From DASCOT01 sp965197275 (lineage in GTDB: Bacteria > Acidobacteriota > UBA890 > WLXD01): a DNA stretch of 64,000 nucleotides. The DNA lies in assembly GCA_965197275.1 (NCBI GenBank), contig CBDAMQ010000015.1:20228-84227 (forward strand), in the 5' to 3' direction. Positions 18,892 through 28,482 of this stretch are shown in pieces; positions within the stretch are counted from its first letter, which is position 1, and every line of letters begins with the position of its first letter. The position numbers were made by a program, and so were the translations under genes. Under the pieces are notes generated by a model. The model ran no database searches and was not told where the DNA came from. It saw only the letters and a program-made list of their open reading frames with translations.

Positions 18892-20476
18892 GGATCCTGC
18901 CGCCGGTGCGCCTGACGCCGCCTCTGGCGGGCCCGACGCGACCGCCATCGACCGGCGTCTGCACCCGTTGTCGTGGCTGTTCGCCACCGCAAGTTTCGCT
19001 AAGGGCTTCATCGTACCGGCGATCCTGGTGCTGTTTGCCTCCGGAGGTCTGAACTACCAGCTCTGGGCGGCGGTGTTCATCGTCCCGATGGCGATCCGGT
19101 CGGTGGTGCACTGCATCGTGTTCCGCTACGGCTTTGCCGACGACGAGATGGTGGTGCGCGAGGGCGTGCTGATCCGCAAGGAGCGACACATCCCCTACGA
19201 GCGTATCCAGAACATCGACCTGGTGCAGAATCCGTTTCACCGTGCCGTCGATGTGGCGCTCGTGCGGGTGGAGACCGCCAGCGGCGGCAAGCCCGAGGCG
19301 GTGATACGGGTGCTGTCGCTGGCTGCCGTGGAGGAGATGCGCGCCCGCGTGTTTGCGACACGAACCGTTCCCGGCCCGGTGGCGGGGACCGAGCGACAGG
19401 CCGTTGCCGGCACCGACGGCTCAGGACCGTGTACGGGCCGACGTACGCTGCTCGAGACGCCTGTGGCGGAGCTGATCAAGCTGGGTGTTATCTCCAACAA
19501 GGGCCTCGTGGTGGTGGGCGCAGCTCTCGGGCTGCTGTGGCAACAGGACGGCTGGTGGGAAGTGGACTGGACGGATGGCGTGGAACCGTGGCTGGCGCCA
19601 GGGCGCGTCTGGCTGCAGACCGTATCGGACAGTCCGGCGCTCTTCGTCGCAATTGCCGGGCTTACCGTTCTCGTGGTGGCCGCAGTACTCCTGCGCGTGT
19701 TCTCCATCGGGTGGTTCCTGGTTCAGCTGCACGGCTTCACGCTGAGTCGGAAAGGCGAGGATCTGCGTGCTGAGTACGGCCTGCTCAATCGCGTCTCACG
19801 AACCATTCCGAGACCCCGGATCCAGCTCCTGAAAACGATCGAGTCGCCGCTGCATCGCTGGTTTGGCCGCCAATCGTTGGAGCTGCAGACGGTGGGCGGC
19901 GGCACCCAGGAACCGGATTTGGAGGACAGCGGCTCGGATACCTCGGGTCGCTGGCTGGCGCCGATGATCGACACCAGGAAACTGCCGGCGCTGCTACGCG
20001 AAGTGCTGCCGCAGATCGATCTCGACGAAGTGCATTGGGAGCCGATCGCTCAACGTGCCTGGCGCCGGGTATTCAAGCGCTGGGCGGCGCTGGTAGCGGG
20101 CTTGATGCTGGTCGGCACGGTCCTGCTCGACCCGTGGGCGCTCGTGTTCGGTCTTCTGGCAGTGCCGCTCATCTACGCGCATTCCCGTTTGTACGTGAAG
20201 CACGCCGGCTACGCCCTGACGCGATGGGGGCTGCTGTTCAAGAGCGGTTGGTGGGAGCGAACGACGAAGATCGTGCGTTACAGCAAGATCCAGACGGTCG
20301 CGCAGGAGGAGTCGCCCTTCGATCGCCGCAACGGCATGGCGTCGGTTCTGGTGGACACCGCCGGTGCCGAGATGATCGGCCACACGATTGCCATTCCGTA
20401 TCTCGATCTGGCAGTGGCCGGCGAGCTCAGCCGACGGCTTTACGAGGAGTCGAGCCGTCGCGCTTTTCGCCTCTGA
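18881..20476 (+). CDS. Bacterial PH-domain membrane protein, YdbT-like
   Basis: About 531 residues with three bPH2-type PH repeats, each following a TM pair: first FGFADDEMVVREGVLI-like segment (RYGFADDEMVVREGVLIRK, IPYERIQNIDLVQNPFHR), second VQLHGFTLSRKGEDLRAEYG with IPRPRIQLLKTIESPLHRWF, third YVKHAGYALTRWGLLFKSGW with VRYSKIQTVAQEESPFDRRN. This is the usual larger partner of YdbS. The TTG at 18881 overlaps the previous stop and follows GAAGGCGG; an alternative TTG lies at 18863. The two genes are clearly coupled. Confidence 0.87.
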   Translation: MAFEDPAAGAPDAASGGPDATAIDRRLHPLSWLFATASFAKGFIVPAILVLFASGGLNYQLWAAVFIVPMAIRSVVHCIVFRYGFADDEMVVREGVLIRKERHIPYERIQNIDLVQNPFHRAVDVALVRVETASGGKPEAVIRVLSLAAVEEMRARVFATRTVPGPVAGTERQAVAGTDGSGPCTGRRTLLETPVAELIKLGVISNKGLVVVGAALGLLWQQDGWWEVDWTDGVEPWLAPGRVWLQTVSDSPALFVAIAGLTVLVVAAVLLRVFSIGWFLVQLHGFTLSRKGEDLRAEYGLLNRVSRTIPRPRIQLLKTIESPLHRWFGRQSLELQTVGGGTQEPDLEDSGSDTSGRWLAPMIDTRKLPALLREVLPQIDLDEVHWEPIAQRAWRRVFKRWAALVAGLMLVGTVLLDPWALVFGLLAVPLIYAHSRLYVKHAGYALTRWGLLFKSGWWERTTKIVRYSKIQTVAQEESPFDRRNGMASVLVDTAGAEMIGHTIAIPYLDLAVAGELSRRLYEESSRRAFRL

Positions 20477-20559
20477 TCTGTGTCCCGTGCACTGCCTGCT
20501 AGGATGCGATTGGCGGTCCAGGGTTGCTCGGAGCCTCGACGCAAAGATGAGGGGGGCGA

Positions 20560-22701
20560 ATGCGACGCGCGTTCATCGGGTTGGTGGCGACGTTGACGAC
20601 GGCTCTGCTTGTGGTCGGTCTGGGGGCGCAGTCCGGCGGCGAGGACGATCTGGAGTACCGCTGGGAAGGCAGAGTCAACGTTACGCAGCACGGCCCCGTG
20701 CTCGGCGGCGAGGGCCAGGTCACGACGCACTGGAACCTCACCGTGCGGTGGCGCGAGGCGGCACGCTTCGACGTACGTGACGAGCGCGACCGCGTCGTCG
20801 GCCAGATCGTGTTGCTCGAGGACGACGACTCGAGCTGGACGGGTAGCCGCGGTGGCAGCGTGGAGAACGTCGGCAGCTGCAACCGCAGCACGACGACGTA
20901 CACCGGGTCGGGATCTGGGACCAGCACTCTGGGCACCGGGTGGATCTACTTCAGCCTGGTCGACGACAACCCTCTGGAGGCGGATCTGCCGAGCGGTGCC
21001 TATCACTTACAGGCACCGCGCCAGCAGATGCTGGAGGGTGTGATGGACTTTCAGTCGGTCGACTGCGACGGCCGCGTCTTCGCCCACTCGTCCGAGTATC
21101 CCGGGCTGTCGCTGGCATACATGATCGGCCGGCACAACGTCACCACCTTCCAGGTGCCGGCGCGAGGCTATGCGACGCTTGCGGACATACGCTCCCTCAT
21201 CGAGTCGCACAAGCGCTTCAATTTTCAGGGCAGGCCGGTACGCATCTGGGACCCCGAGCCGCGCGTCGTCGAGGGCAGCGTCATGCAGGGCACGTATCGT
21301 TCTGCGGGCGCCGATGTTGGTGAAAGCAGGCTGTACTGGGAGGCCAACTGGGACGTCCACCGCCGATTGGCGGTAGACGCACGGATAAAGGTAGCCGACG
21401 ACGATTGGCGCCCGCTCGGCGGCGACCGCGCCGAGGAAGCCATCGTAGAGGCGCGAATCGACAGCCCGCCCGATATCGAGGGACGCTTCCGCTTCTTCCT
21501 CGAGGAGGTCAGTCGCGAGCCTGGCATCGCCATCAACAAGCAGGATCCGGAGGGCGATGGCCGGCTCGACCTAGAGTTTGTCGAAGGGCAGGAAGGGTTC
21601 GACGCCCCCGAGGCGCACGGAGCTGACGGCTGGAAGCTCGAGGGAACGACCTCGGAGTCGGAAGTCAGCGTCGAGATCACGCCGAACGACTTTGGCGCCT
21701 GGGGCAAAGCGCGCTGCGTGGTGGTGATCGAGGGCGAGGAGTACGAGTGTCGATCCGAGGAGGACGCACCGTATGTGACGTTGCCGGTCGACAATGACGA
21801 GAACCACGTCGCCGACACCTGGGAAGACGAGATGAAAGTAGGCGGCGCAGCGGATGCCGACGAAGACTCGGAGCCCGAGGGCCGTGAGGCTGGCGATGGT
21901 CTGTCGATGTACGAGGAATACCGCGGCGCGTTTTCTGAAGGGGAGTGGCTCGATCTTGATCCCAAGGAGAAGGACCTGTTCGTACACAACGCGATCGGCA
22001 GTAACGCCGCCGTGCTCGATGGGTTGACGCTGTTCGAGGAGGCCTCGGGGCTCGTGGTTCACTGGATCGACGAGGACGAATACGAGGGGCCGGACACCCG
22101 CGTACTGAACTTCAAGCGCGGCTCCTACGCTGCGCGGTCCGACGGGCAGAAGGGCCTGCGTTTGATCGATGGTGCGCTGGATGGCGCCTTCGGCGAGATG
22201 TTCCCCACCGGAGGCGGTTGGATGCCGTCACCTCCGAACCGGGTACGCGAGGTGGTGATCGATATCGGCAGCGCGGATGGAAACGCCAGTTTGCTGGCCT
22301 CGACCGTGGCGCACGAGCTCGGGCACGCGGTCAACCTGTGGCACCCGGGCCGGGTTGACCGGATCGACTGTTTCAACGACGGGTATCCGAAGGACGTCGC
22401 ACCCCAGAACGGAGTCGCGTCAGGTCCGATGGCGAACATCATGCGGTATTCGTACTGGAACGTCGGTTGGTATCAGGGCCGAGACGGCTCCTGCCACGGT
22501 TATCCGTCGTACGACAACGGCTTCGGCAGCATCTTCGCCGCCAGCCTCGCGGGCGACGGGCTCAACGGCGGTGCCGCGCGGAGCGACGAGGACGGGGATC
22601 CGCTGCCGCTGACCGGCGACGCGGGCTGTCCGGGAACCCAGCGCTCCAACCTGAGCGTCGCCGGCGACAGTGCTGCCCTGCCGGGGTCGTTGTGCTGGTA
22701 G
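20560..22701 (+). CDS. Secreted metzincin-like zinc metalloprotease
   Basis: 713 residues. Signal peptide MRRAFIGLVATLTTALLVVG. The N-terminal half is beta-rich (Cys pairs, Ser/Gly/Thr-rich linkers). Around residues 410-450 an Asp-rich segment (DNDENHVADTWEDEM) looks like a thrombospondin-3/EF-hand calcium loop. Near residue 585 the zinc motif is HELGHAVNLWH, that is HExxHxxxxxH with Asn where metzincins usually have Gly, and about 40 residues on NIMRYSYWN gives a Met-turn candidate. This supports a metzincin-like endopeptidase acting outside the cell. AGGGGGG precedes the ATG. The next gene overlaps its last 10 bp. Confidence 0.75.
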   Translation: MRRAFIGLVATLTTALLVVGLGAQSGGEDDLEYRWEGRVNVTQHGPVLGGEGQVTTHWNLTVRWREAARFDVRDERDRVVGQIVLLEDDDSSWTGSRGGSVENVGSCNRSTTTYTGSGSGTSTLGTGWIYFSLVDDNPLEADLPSGAYHLQAPRQQMLEGVMDFQSVDCDGRVFAHSSEYPGLSLAYMIGRHNVTTFQVPARGYATLADIRSLIESHKRFNFQGRPVRIWDPEPRVVEGSVMQGTYRSAGADVGESRLYWEANWDVHRRLAVDARIKVADDDWRPLGGDRAEEAIVEARIDSPPDIEGRFRFFLEEVSREPGIAINKQDPEGDGRLDLEFVEGQEGFDAPEAHGADGWKLEGTTSESEVSVEITPNDFGAWGKARCVVVIEGEEYECRSEEDAPYVTLPVDNDENHVADTWEDEMKVGGAADADEDSEPEGREAGDGLSMYEEYRGAFSEGEWLDLDPKEKDLFVHNAIGSNAAVLDGLTLFEEASGLVVHWIDEDEYEGPDTRVLNFKRGSYAARSDGQKGLRLIDGALDGAFGEMFPTGGGWMPSPPNRVREVVIDIGSADGNASLLASTVAHELGHAVNLWHPGRVDRIDCFNDGYPKDVAPQNGVASGPMANIMRYSYWNVGWYQGRDGSCHGYPSYDNGFGSIFAASLAGDGLNGGAARSDEDGDPLPLTGDAGCPGTQRSNLSVAGDSAALPGSLCW

Positions 22702-23498
22702 TCGGCGATCGATGCGCTGGAGCCACGATCCTGGCGGTCGTCCTCCTCTGCGTCGCCTGTGGCGGAGGGGATGACGGTCAGGCGCGCGAATCAGAAGCGC
22801 AGCCGGAACCGGTCGCTGTCGAGCTCCTACTGGAGGTGCGGCCGGCCGACGTCGACACTGACCTGTTGCTCAGCGTGAGCCTGGTTCCGCGACGCCCTCG
22901 TTCGGCGGAGCGTCGGCGTGGCGAGACCGCGGAGGGAGCGATCGTCGAGCCTCGCTGGCTGGAGCGGGTCCGACTCCTGGGAGCGACGACCTCCGCCGAG
23001 CGCGAGCTTGACGGAACCGTCGCTCTGGGCGCAGCGCGCGCTGTCGACGGGCCCCGGGGGCGCTGGGCACAGGTCGGCTTTCGCCTGCCGCGCTCCTCGA
23101 TCGCGGCCGGGGAGTCCCTACAGGCGGCTCTACGAATCGATGACCTCAGCGGCACCGAGGTGCGCTCGGCGGTGGTTCAGATTCCAACGCCTGATACGCG
23201 TCGGGCGCTCGCCACCCAGGCTGCGCTCGCCATTGCGGCGGCGGATGCAGCCGGCCTGCGAAGCGTAGCGCGGCAGGAGGAGGACGCCGACGCGGGGTCG
23301 GCCCTGGGTCCCTACTGGCGTGGCCTGGCGCTGGAGATCGAAGGCGACCTGCCGGCCTCGCGGGACGAGTTGCGCCGAGCGCGACAGCTATACGAACTAC
23401 GCTACCCGAGCGGTGACGGGGAGCAGCGTGCGCGCGGCGAGCTGCCGTCGCCCATTGTCACCGCGCTGGCGCGCGTCGAGCAGCAACTGAGGCAATAG
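22692..23498 (+). CDS. Lipoprotein of unknown function
   Basis: 268 residues from a GTG at 22692 that overlaps the protease stop. The N-terminus ATILAVVLLCVACGGG is a lipoprotein signal with a lipobox Cys. The body is Arg- and Glu-rich with a likely beta-domain first (VAVELLLEVRPADVDTDLLL) and a helical, TPR-like C-terminal part (YWRGLALEIEGDLPASRDEL). GGGG about 6 nt upstream supports the start. The overlap implies it is co-translated with, and may anchor or assist, the secreted protease; this is inference. Confidence 0.6.
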   Translation: MLVVGDRCAGATILAVVLLCVACGGGDDGQARESEAQPEPVAVELLLEVRPADVDTDLLLSVSLVPRRPRSAERRRGETAEGAIVEPRWLERVRLLGATTSAERELDGTVALGAARAVDGPRGRWAQVGFRLPRSSIAAGESLQAALRIDDLSGTEVRSAVVQIPTPDTRRALATQAALAIAAADAAGLRSVARQEEDADAGSALGPYWRGLALEIEGDLPASRDELRRARQLYELRYPSGDGEQRARGELPSPIVTALARVEQQLRQ

Positions 23499-23579
23499 GC
23501 CGGCACCGCCGAGCTCAGCGTCGCCGGGGGTCAAGCGGCCGCGCGCTGCGGTATCCGCCTTTGGTGAGGCCACAGCCCA

Positions 23580-24971
23580 CTAGGTGATGCCGAGGTCCTT
23601 GCCGACGCCGATCATCGCCTCTGCGAGCGTTTCGACGCAGAAGTCGATCTCGTCCCGGGTAATGATCAGGGGGGGAGAGAGCACGTTCAGGTGGCCGATC
23701 GGCCGCACTATGAGCCCGGCATCCTGACACTTGCTCGACACCCGCTTGCCGATGTCGATGTCGGCCGGGAACGGTTCCTTCGTCGCCTTGTCGGCGACGC
23801 TTTCGACGCAGGCCATCAGGTGGTGGCCGCGTACGTCACCCACCGTCGGCAGCTCCAGCAGCTCCCGCAGGCGCTGCTGCAAATAGGGACCCGTCTCTCG
23901 CACACCTTCGAGGATGTACTCGTCCTCCATGATACGGATGTTCTCGAGCGCCGCCGCGCAACACACAGGGTGCCCCGAATAGGTGAACCCATGAGCGAAC
24001 ACACGGTCGGGATCCGGGCCGCTGATCGCCTCGTGGATCTCGTCCGAGTACAGCAGCGCACCCAGCGGCAGGTACCCAGAGGTGATGCCCTTGGCGCAGG
24101 TGATCAGGTCGGGCTCGATACCGAACACGTCCTTGGCCGAGAACCATTGGCCGAGACGGCCGAAGCCGGTCACCACCTCGTCGCTGACGTAGAGCACGTC
24201 GTGCTCGGCGCAGAGCTCACGAGTCCGGCGGTGGTAGTCGGCCGGCGGGACGAGGACGCCGCCGGCGCCCATGATGGGCTCGGCGAAGAACGCCGCTACG
24301 TTGTCGGTACCGAGCTCCCGGATCTTGGCCGCGAGCTCATCGACGAGGTGATCGCAGAACTCGCTTTCCGTCAGGTTGTCCGGCGCTCGGTAGCAGTTGG
24401 GCGCCGACACGTGATGGATGGTCTCCGTCTCGTAGTCGAACTGCGGTATGCGGTCGGTCTTCTTGCCGCCGATCGACATCGCCATGTAGGTGGAGCCGTG
24501 GTACGCGCCATCGCGCGAGATGATGTGCCGCTTCGCCGCCTTCCCACGCGTGCGTTGATAGAACTGGATCATCCTGTAGGCCGTGTCGACCGCTTGCGAT
24601 CCGCCGGTGGTGAAGAACACGTGGTTCAGGTTTCCAGGGGCGATCTCGGCCAGCTTGGCGGCAAGCTCGGCGGCGGTGACGCTGGTCATGTCGGAGAAGG
24701 TATTGGAGTAGGCCAGCCGCTCGACCTGTTCCGCAATGGCGGCGGCCATGTCCTTGCGGCCGAGCCCGATGTTGTTGCACCACAAACCGCCGTTGGCGTC
24801 GAGGTAGCGCCGCCCCTCGGTGTCGACGATGGTACAGCCCTCCCCGCGAGCGACCGCCAGGGACCCCGCGTCGCGAAACGAATCGAAGTGGGGCCAGGGA
24901 TGCAACACATGGTCGCGATCCTTGCGCCAGATGTCCTCGGCGCTGACTACGTCCTTATCTATCGTCGCCAT
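23580..24971 (-). CDS. Class III omega-aminotransferase
   Basis: 463 residues, PLP fold type I. Visible landmarks: YLDANGGLWCNNIGLG (N-terminal), FFTTGGSQAVDTAYRM (phosphate-binding), DGAYHGSTYMAMSIGG, DEVVTGFGRLGQWF (Asp contacting the pyridine N), and CAKGITSGYLPLGA with the PLP Lys. Closest in style to putrescine/beta-alanine/GABA:pyruvate aminotransferases. It starts 3 bp after the ureohydrolase stop, so the pair most likely hydrolyses a guanidino compound and then transaminates the freed omega-amine (for example 4-guanidinobutyrate to GABA to succinic semialdehyde). Confidence 0.9.
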   Translation of the reverse strand: MATIDKDVVSAEDIWRKDRDHVLHPWPHFDSFRDAGSLAVARGEGCTIVDTEGRRYLDANGGLWCNNIGLGRKDMAAAIAEQVERLAYSNTFSDMTSVTAAELAAKLAEIAPGNLNHVFFTTGGSQAVDTAYRMIQFYQRTRGKAAKRHIISRDGAYHGSTYMAMSIGGKKTDRIPQFDYETETIHHVSAPNCYRAPDNLTESEFCDHLVDELAAKIRELGTDNVAAFFAEPIMGAGGVLVPPADYHRRTRELCAEHDVLYVSDEVVTGFGRLGQWFSAKDVFGIEPDLITCAKGITSGYLPLGALLYSDEIHEAISGPDPDRVFAHGFTYSGHPVCCAAALENIRIMEDEYILEGVRETGPYLQQRLRELLELPTVGDVRGHHLMACVESVADKATKEPFPADIDIGKRVSSKCQDAGLIVRPIGHLNVLSPPLIITRDEIDFCVETLAEAMIGVGKDLGIT

Positions 24972-24974
24972 CGT

Positions 24975-25922
24975 TCACCTTCTTTCTACACCGGGAAGCA
25001 CACACAGCATCTCGAACAGGATGTTGGCGCCGGTCAGCGCCGTCGTGCCGGAAGTGTCGTAGGGCGGCGAGACCTCGACCAGGTCGCCACCGACGAGGTT
25101 CAGGCCGTGGCAGCCGCGGACGATCTCCAGGCCTTGGATCGTCGTCAACCCGCCGATCTCGGGCGTTCCGGTGCCTGGCGCGTACGCCGGATCGAGGCTG
25201 TCGATATCGAAGCTCAGGTATACGGGTCCGGTTCCGAGCTCATCACGGATCTCCCCCATCAGCGGGGTCAGCGACCGGTGCCAGCATTCCTCCGCCTCGA
25301 CAACCCTGATGCCCTGCTGCCGTGACCAGTCGAAGTCGTCAGGCGCGTAGCCGCTTCCGCGGACGCCGATCTGGACACTGCGGCTCGTGTCGATCAGACC
25401 TTCCTCGACCGCACGTCGAATCGGGGTCCCGTGGGCGATGTCCTCACCGAACATCTTGTCGTTGATGTCGGTGTGGGCGTCGACGTGGATCAGGCCGATC
25501 GGACCGTTCTTGGTGCGCATGGCGCGCAGAATCGGCAACACGATCGTGTGGTCACCACCGAGCGTCAGCGGTGTGCAATCGTGCGCCAGGATCTCGCCGT
25601 ACGCTGCCGTGATGATGTCGACCGAAGCTTTCAGGTCAAAGGTGTTGATTGCGACGTCGCCGATGTCGGCGACGGTCAATGAATCGAACGGCGCGGCGCG
25701 GGTCGCCATCTGGTACGGGCGGATCAGCGCCGATTCGAGACGGATGTAGCGCGGCCCGTGCCGCGTGCCGCCGCGGTTGGAGGTGCCGATGTCCATGGGC
25801 ACCCCGACGAAGCAGGCGTCGAGGCCTGTGGCGTCCGATCGAGTTGGCAACCGCATCATGGTGCCGGGGCCGCCGAAGCGCGGCATCTCGTTGCCGCCGA
25901 GAGGCTGGTGACGCTCGGGCAT
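24975..25922 (-). CDS. gbuA: Agmatinase-family ureohydrolase, guanidinobutyrase-like
   Basis: 315 residues. Binuclear Mn2+ site motifs: LTLGGDHTIVLPIL, HVDAHTDIND and SFDIDSLDPAYAPGTGTPE. The N-terminal HQPLGGNEMPRFGGPGTMMR and the VPMDIGTSNRGGTRHGPRYI stretch resemble guanidinobutyrase/guanidinopropionase (GbuA/GpuA) of pseudomonads more than SpeB agmatinase, so the product is probably urea plus an omega-amino acid; agmatinase activity is the alternative. ATG at 25922 keeps the conserved N-terminus. A much longer upstream extension in this frame is antisense to other genes and is not real. Operon with the aminotransferase. Confidence 0.88.
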   Translation of the reverse strand: MPERHQPLGGNEMPRFGGPGTMMRLPTRSDATGLDACFVGVPMDIGTSNRGGTRHGPRYIRLESALIRPYQMATRAAPFDSLTVADIGDVAINTFDLKASVDIITAAYGEILAHDCTPLTLGGDHTIVLPILRAMRTKNGPIGLIHVDAHTDINDKMFGEDIAHGTPIRRAVEEGLIDTSRSVQIGVRGSGYAPDDFDWSRQQGIRVVEAEECWHRSLTPLMGEIRDELGTGPVYLSFDIDSLDPAYAPGTGTPEIGGLTTIQGLEIVRGCHGLNLVGGDLVEVSPPYDTSGTTALTGANILFEMLCVLPGVERR

Positions 25923-26237
25923 TATCAGATTGTCCTGGGAGGCGGATAGGGCGCACCATGACGATACCAGCCCAGGCTCGCCGAATCTGCTTGATCCAGG
26001 AGCGTCGCAGATCGGCCAGCGCGAAGCCCTGACGGTAGGGGTGGCGGTACGACGTCGACGGCGAGCGCGGTAGCGGCGTGCCGCCTCGCTGCGCGCTGTC
26101 GGAGGCGCAACCCACCGAGAAGCAACGTGCTTTCGAGGGATGAAGAAAATTGATCTAACGGACGCCGGCGATTGTTTGCTACTGTGAGGTCGGATCCAAC
26201 CGTCTGCCGCTCCCGCTTCGGACCAGGAGGGTTCCAG

Positions 26238-26483
26238 GTGGCGGCGGTGTTTGAGGTCGGACAAGGCGATCGGTTCTGGGAAGTCCACGCCCACGATGGC
26301 ATCTACCGCGTCTACGCTCAAAGCGCGAAGATCATCGGCAACCGAGGCACGCTGCTGTTGCACACCGGCGGTAACGCGGTGGCGCTTTTCTCCTGCGAGG
26401 CGTGGTCGTTCGTGTACGAGGGTGGGCGTACGCGCTCGGCCGGGGACCAGCCGAATTCGCCCGCCGAGGTTCCTGTCGACTGA
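26238..26483 (+). CDS. Small conserved-looking protein of unknown function
   Basis: 81 residues from a GTG at 26238 with AGGAGG exactly 7 nt upstream. The sequence (AAVFEVGQGDRFWEVHAHDG then IYRVYAQSAKIIGNRGTLLL) is compact, with alternating hydrophobics typical of a small beta-barrel, and a polar Pro-containing tail. No signal peptide. It is divergent from the ureohydrolase and 90 bp upstream of the CRTAC1-like gene. I do not recognise the family. Confidence 0.55.
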   Translation: MAAVFEVGQGDRFWEVHAHDGIYRVYAQSAKIIGNRGTLLLHTGGNAVALFSCEAWSFVYEGGRTRSAGDQPNSPAEVPVD

Positions 26484-26573
26484 TCCTGCCGCCGCACGCC
26501 CTTCACATTTGACGTCCCTTCGCTGAGAATCGCCGGCAGAAGAACGGTCACCGCGAAGCCACGAGGGGGCTGA

Positions 26574-28475
26574 ATGAGATCCGAGGCGCGTACCCGACTG
26601 CCGTTGGGTGGGCTGGTTGTCGCCCTCGCCATGAGCACGACGTACTCGCCGGCGGCCCAGGTACCCGTCGTCAGGTACCCCGACCCGGATATTGGTGAGC
26701 AGACGTTGGAGGTCCGCCGCGCCGCGCAGCTCGCGGCTGCCGAGAACTTGGACGTTATCCACGACTTCCGTTTTGCCGACCGACTCCCGGAGAGCGGCAT
26801 AACGTTTCGCAATCGGGTTGTCGACGACGCGGCGCGCACCTACAAGGCAGCACATTACGATCACGGAACCGGGCTGGCGATCGCCGATGTCGACGGCGAC
26901 GGGTTGCTCGACCTGTACTTCGTCAATCAGATCGGTGCCAACGAGCTGTGGCGCAACCTCGGAGACGGCCGGTTCGAGGACATCACCGAGAGCGCTGGTG
27001 TCGGACGCGCCGACGTTGTCAGCGTCGGTGCCGCGTTCGCCGATATCGATAACGACGGCGACGCCGACCTGTTCGTGACCAGCGTACGCGGCGGCAACGC
27101 CCTGTACGAAAATCTGGGCGCGGGCAACTTCCGCGACATCTCTTCTGCCGCCGGCGTTGACTACGTCGGCCATTCCTCGGGCGCGGTATTCCTCGACTAC
27201 GACGCGGATGGTCGGCTGGATTTGCTGGTGACCAACGTCGGGACCTACACCAGCGACGACCGTGCTGACGGCTTCTTTACGGCGCTTGAAGATGCCTTTC
27301 AGGGGCATTTGTTCCCCGAACGCAGCGAGCGCAGCATCCTCTATCGCAACCTGGGCGGCAACGCGTTCGGTGACGCGTCGGCGACAGCCGGGCTGCTCGA
27401 CGAGTCGTGGAGTGGCGATGCCAGCATCGTCGATTTCGACGCCGACGGCGATCCGGACGTGTACGTGCTCAACATGCAGGGCAGCGATCACTACTACGGC
27501 AACGAGGGTGGGACGTTCACCGAGCGCACCGCAGAGTTTTTCCCCCGGACGCCGTGGGGCGCCATGGGGATCAAGGCGTTCGATTACGACAACGACGGCG
27601 ATCTCGACATGCTCCTGACCGACATGCATTCGGACATGAACGATGAGGTCGGTCCGGAGGGAGAGTCGGACAAGCAGCGCTTCCGCTACTTTTATCAGGA
27701 GGCGTTCGCCCACATCATGGGTAATGCCGTCTACCGCAACGACGGCGGCGGGGCGTTCACCGAGGTATCGGAGGTCGTCGGGCTGGAGAACTACTGGCCG
27801 TGGGGTACGAGCGTCGGCGATGTCAACGCCGATGGCTGGCAGGACGTCTTCATTGCCTCGAGCATGAACTATCCGTTCCGGTATCAGATCAACTCGCTAC
27901 GGCTCAACCGGGGCGGTGAGGAATTCGCCGCGGCGGAGTTCGTGCTCGGTATCGAGCCGCGGCGGGCTGGTCGAGTCAGGGCTCCCTGGTTCGAGCTTGA
28001 TTGCGCCTCGGCCGAGCTGCCGGAGACTGACCTGATCGCCACTCACTGTGCCGGCCAGGATGGTCCGATCGCCGTGCTGGGAGCGGTCGGCACACGCACC
28101 TCGGCGATCGCCGACCTCGATCAGGACGGCGACCTGGATATCATTACCGGCGAGTTCAATACGGAGCCGCAGCTATTTCTCAGCGATCTGGCATCGCGGC
28201 GAGAGATCCACTGGCTGCAGGTCGCGCTCGAGGGCTCGTCGTCGAACCGAGACGGGCTGGGCGCCTGGGTCGCCGTCCATACCGATACCGAGCGGCAGGT
28301 GCGGTACCGGGATGGTAAGTCGGGTTACTTGTCGCAGAGCTCGATGCCGCTGTATTTCGGGCTGGGCGAATCCTCCTCGGTCGATCGTGTGGTGATCACC
28401 TGGCCTGGGGGCACGAGCCAGGTGGTGGACGGCCCGATCGCGGCCAATCAGCTATTGCGAATCCGGCAGCCGTAG
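26574..28475 (+). CDS. CRTAC1-like VCBS/FG-GAP repeat protein with ASPIC/UnbV domain
   Basis: 633 residues, signal peptide (LVVALAMSTTYSPAAQ). At least six calcium-binding VCBS/FG-GAP repeats of the form (A/V)DxDxDGxxDL, for example IADVDGDGLLDLYFVN, FADIDNDGDADLFVTS, FLDYDADGRLDLLVTN, IVDFDADGDPDVYVLN, AFDYDNDGDLDMLLTD, forming a likely beta-propeller. The C-terminus (ALEGSSSNRDGLGAWVAVHT ... VVITWPGGTSQVVDG) is an ASPIC/UnbV domain. Such proteins are extracellular or outer-membrane linked; function is generally unknown. AGGGGG precedes the ATG. It is 7 bp upstream of the M24 peptidase gene, suggesting an operon. Confidence 0.9.
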   Translation: MRSEARTRLPLGGLVVALAMSTTYSPAAQVPVVRYPDPDIGEQTLEVRRAAQLAAAENLDVIHDFRFADRLPESGITFRNRVVDDAARTYKAAHYDHGTGLAIADVDGDGLLDLYFVNQIGANELWRNLGDGRFEDITESAGVGRADVVSVGAAFADIDNDGDADLFVTSVRGGNALYENLGAGNFRDISSAAGVDYVGHSSGAVFLDYDADGRLDLLVTNVGTYTSDDRADGFFTALEDAFQGHLFPERSERSILYRNLGGNAFGDASATAGLLDESWSGDASIVDFDADGDPDVYVLNMQGSDHYYGNEGGTFTERTAEFFPRTPWGAMGIKAFDYDNDGDLDMLLTDMHSDMNDEVGPEGESDKQRFRYFYQEAFAHIMGNAVYRNDGGGAFTEVSEVVGLENYWPWGTSVGDVNADGWQDVFIASSMNYPFRYQINSLRLNRGGEEFAAAEFVLGIEPRRAGRVRAPWFELDCASAELPETDLIATHCAGQDGPIAVLGAVGTRTSAIADLDQDGDLDIITGEFNTEPQLFLSDLASRREIHWLQVALEGSSSNRDGLGAWVAVHTDTERQVRYRDGKSGYLSQSSMPLYFGLGESSSVDRVVITWPGGTSQVVDGPIAANQLLRIRQP

Positions 28476-28482
28476 GAACCGA

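Noticed and set aside
25923..27713. Upstream extension of the ureohydrolase frame to about 912 codons on the minus strand
   Set aside because: It is antisense to the clearly real VCBS/ASPIC gene and the small gene at 26238, has no family resemblance and no ribosome binding site. High GC leaves antisense frames open.
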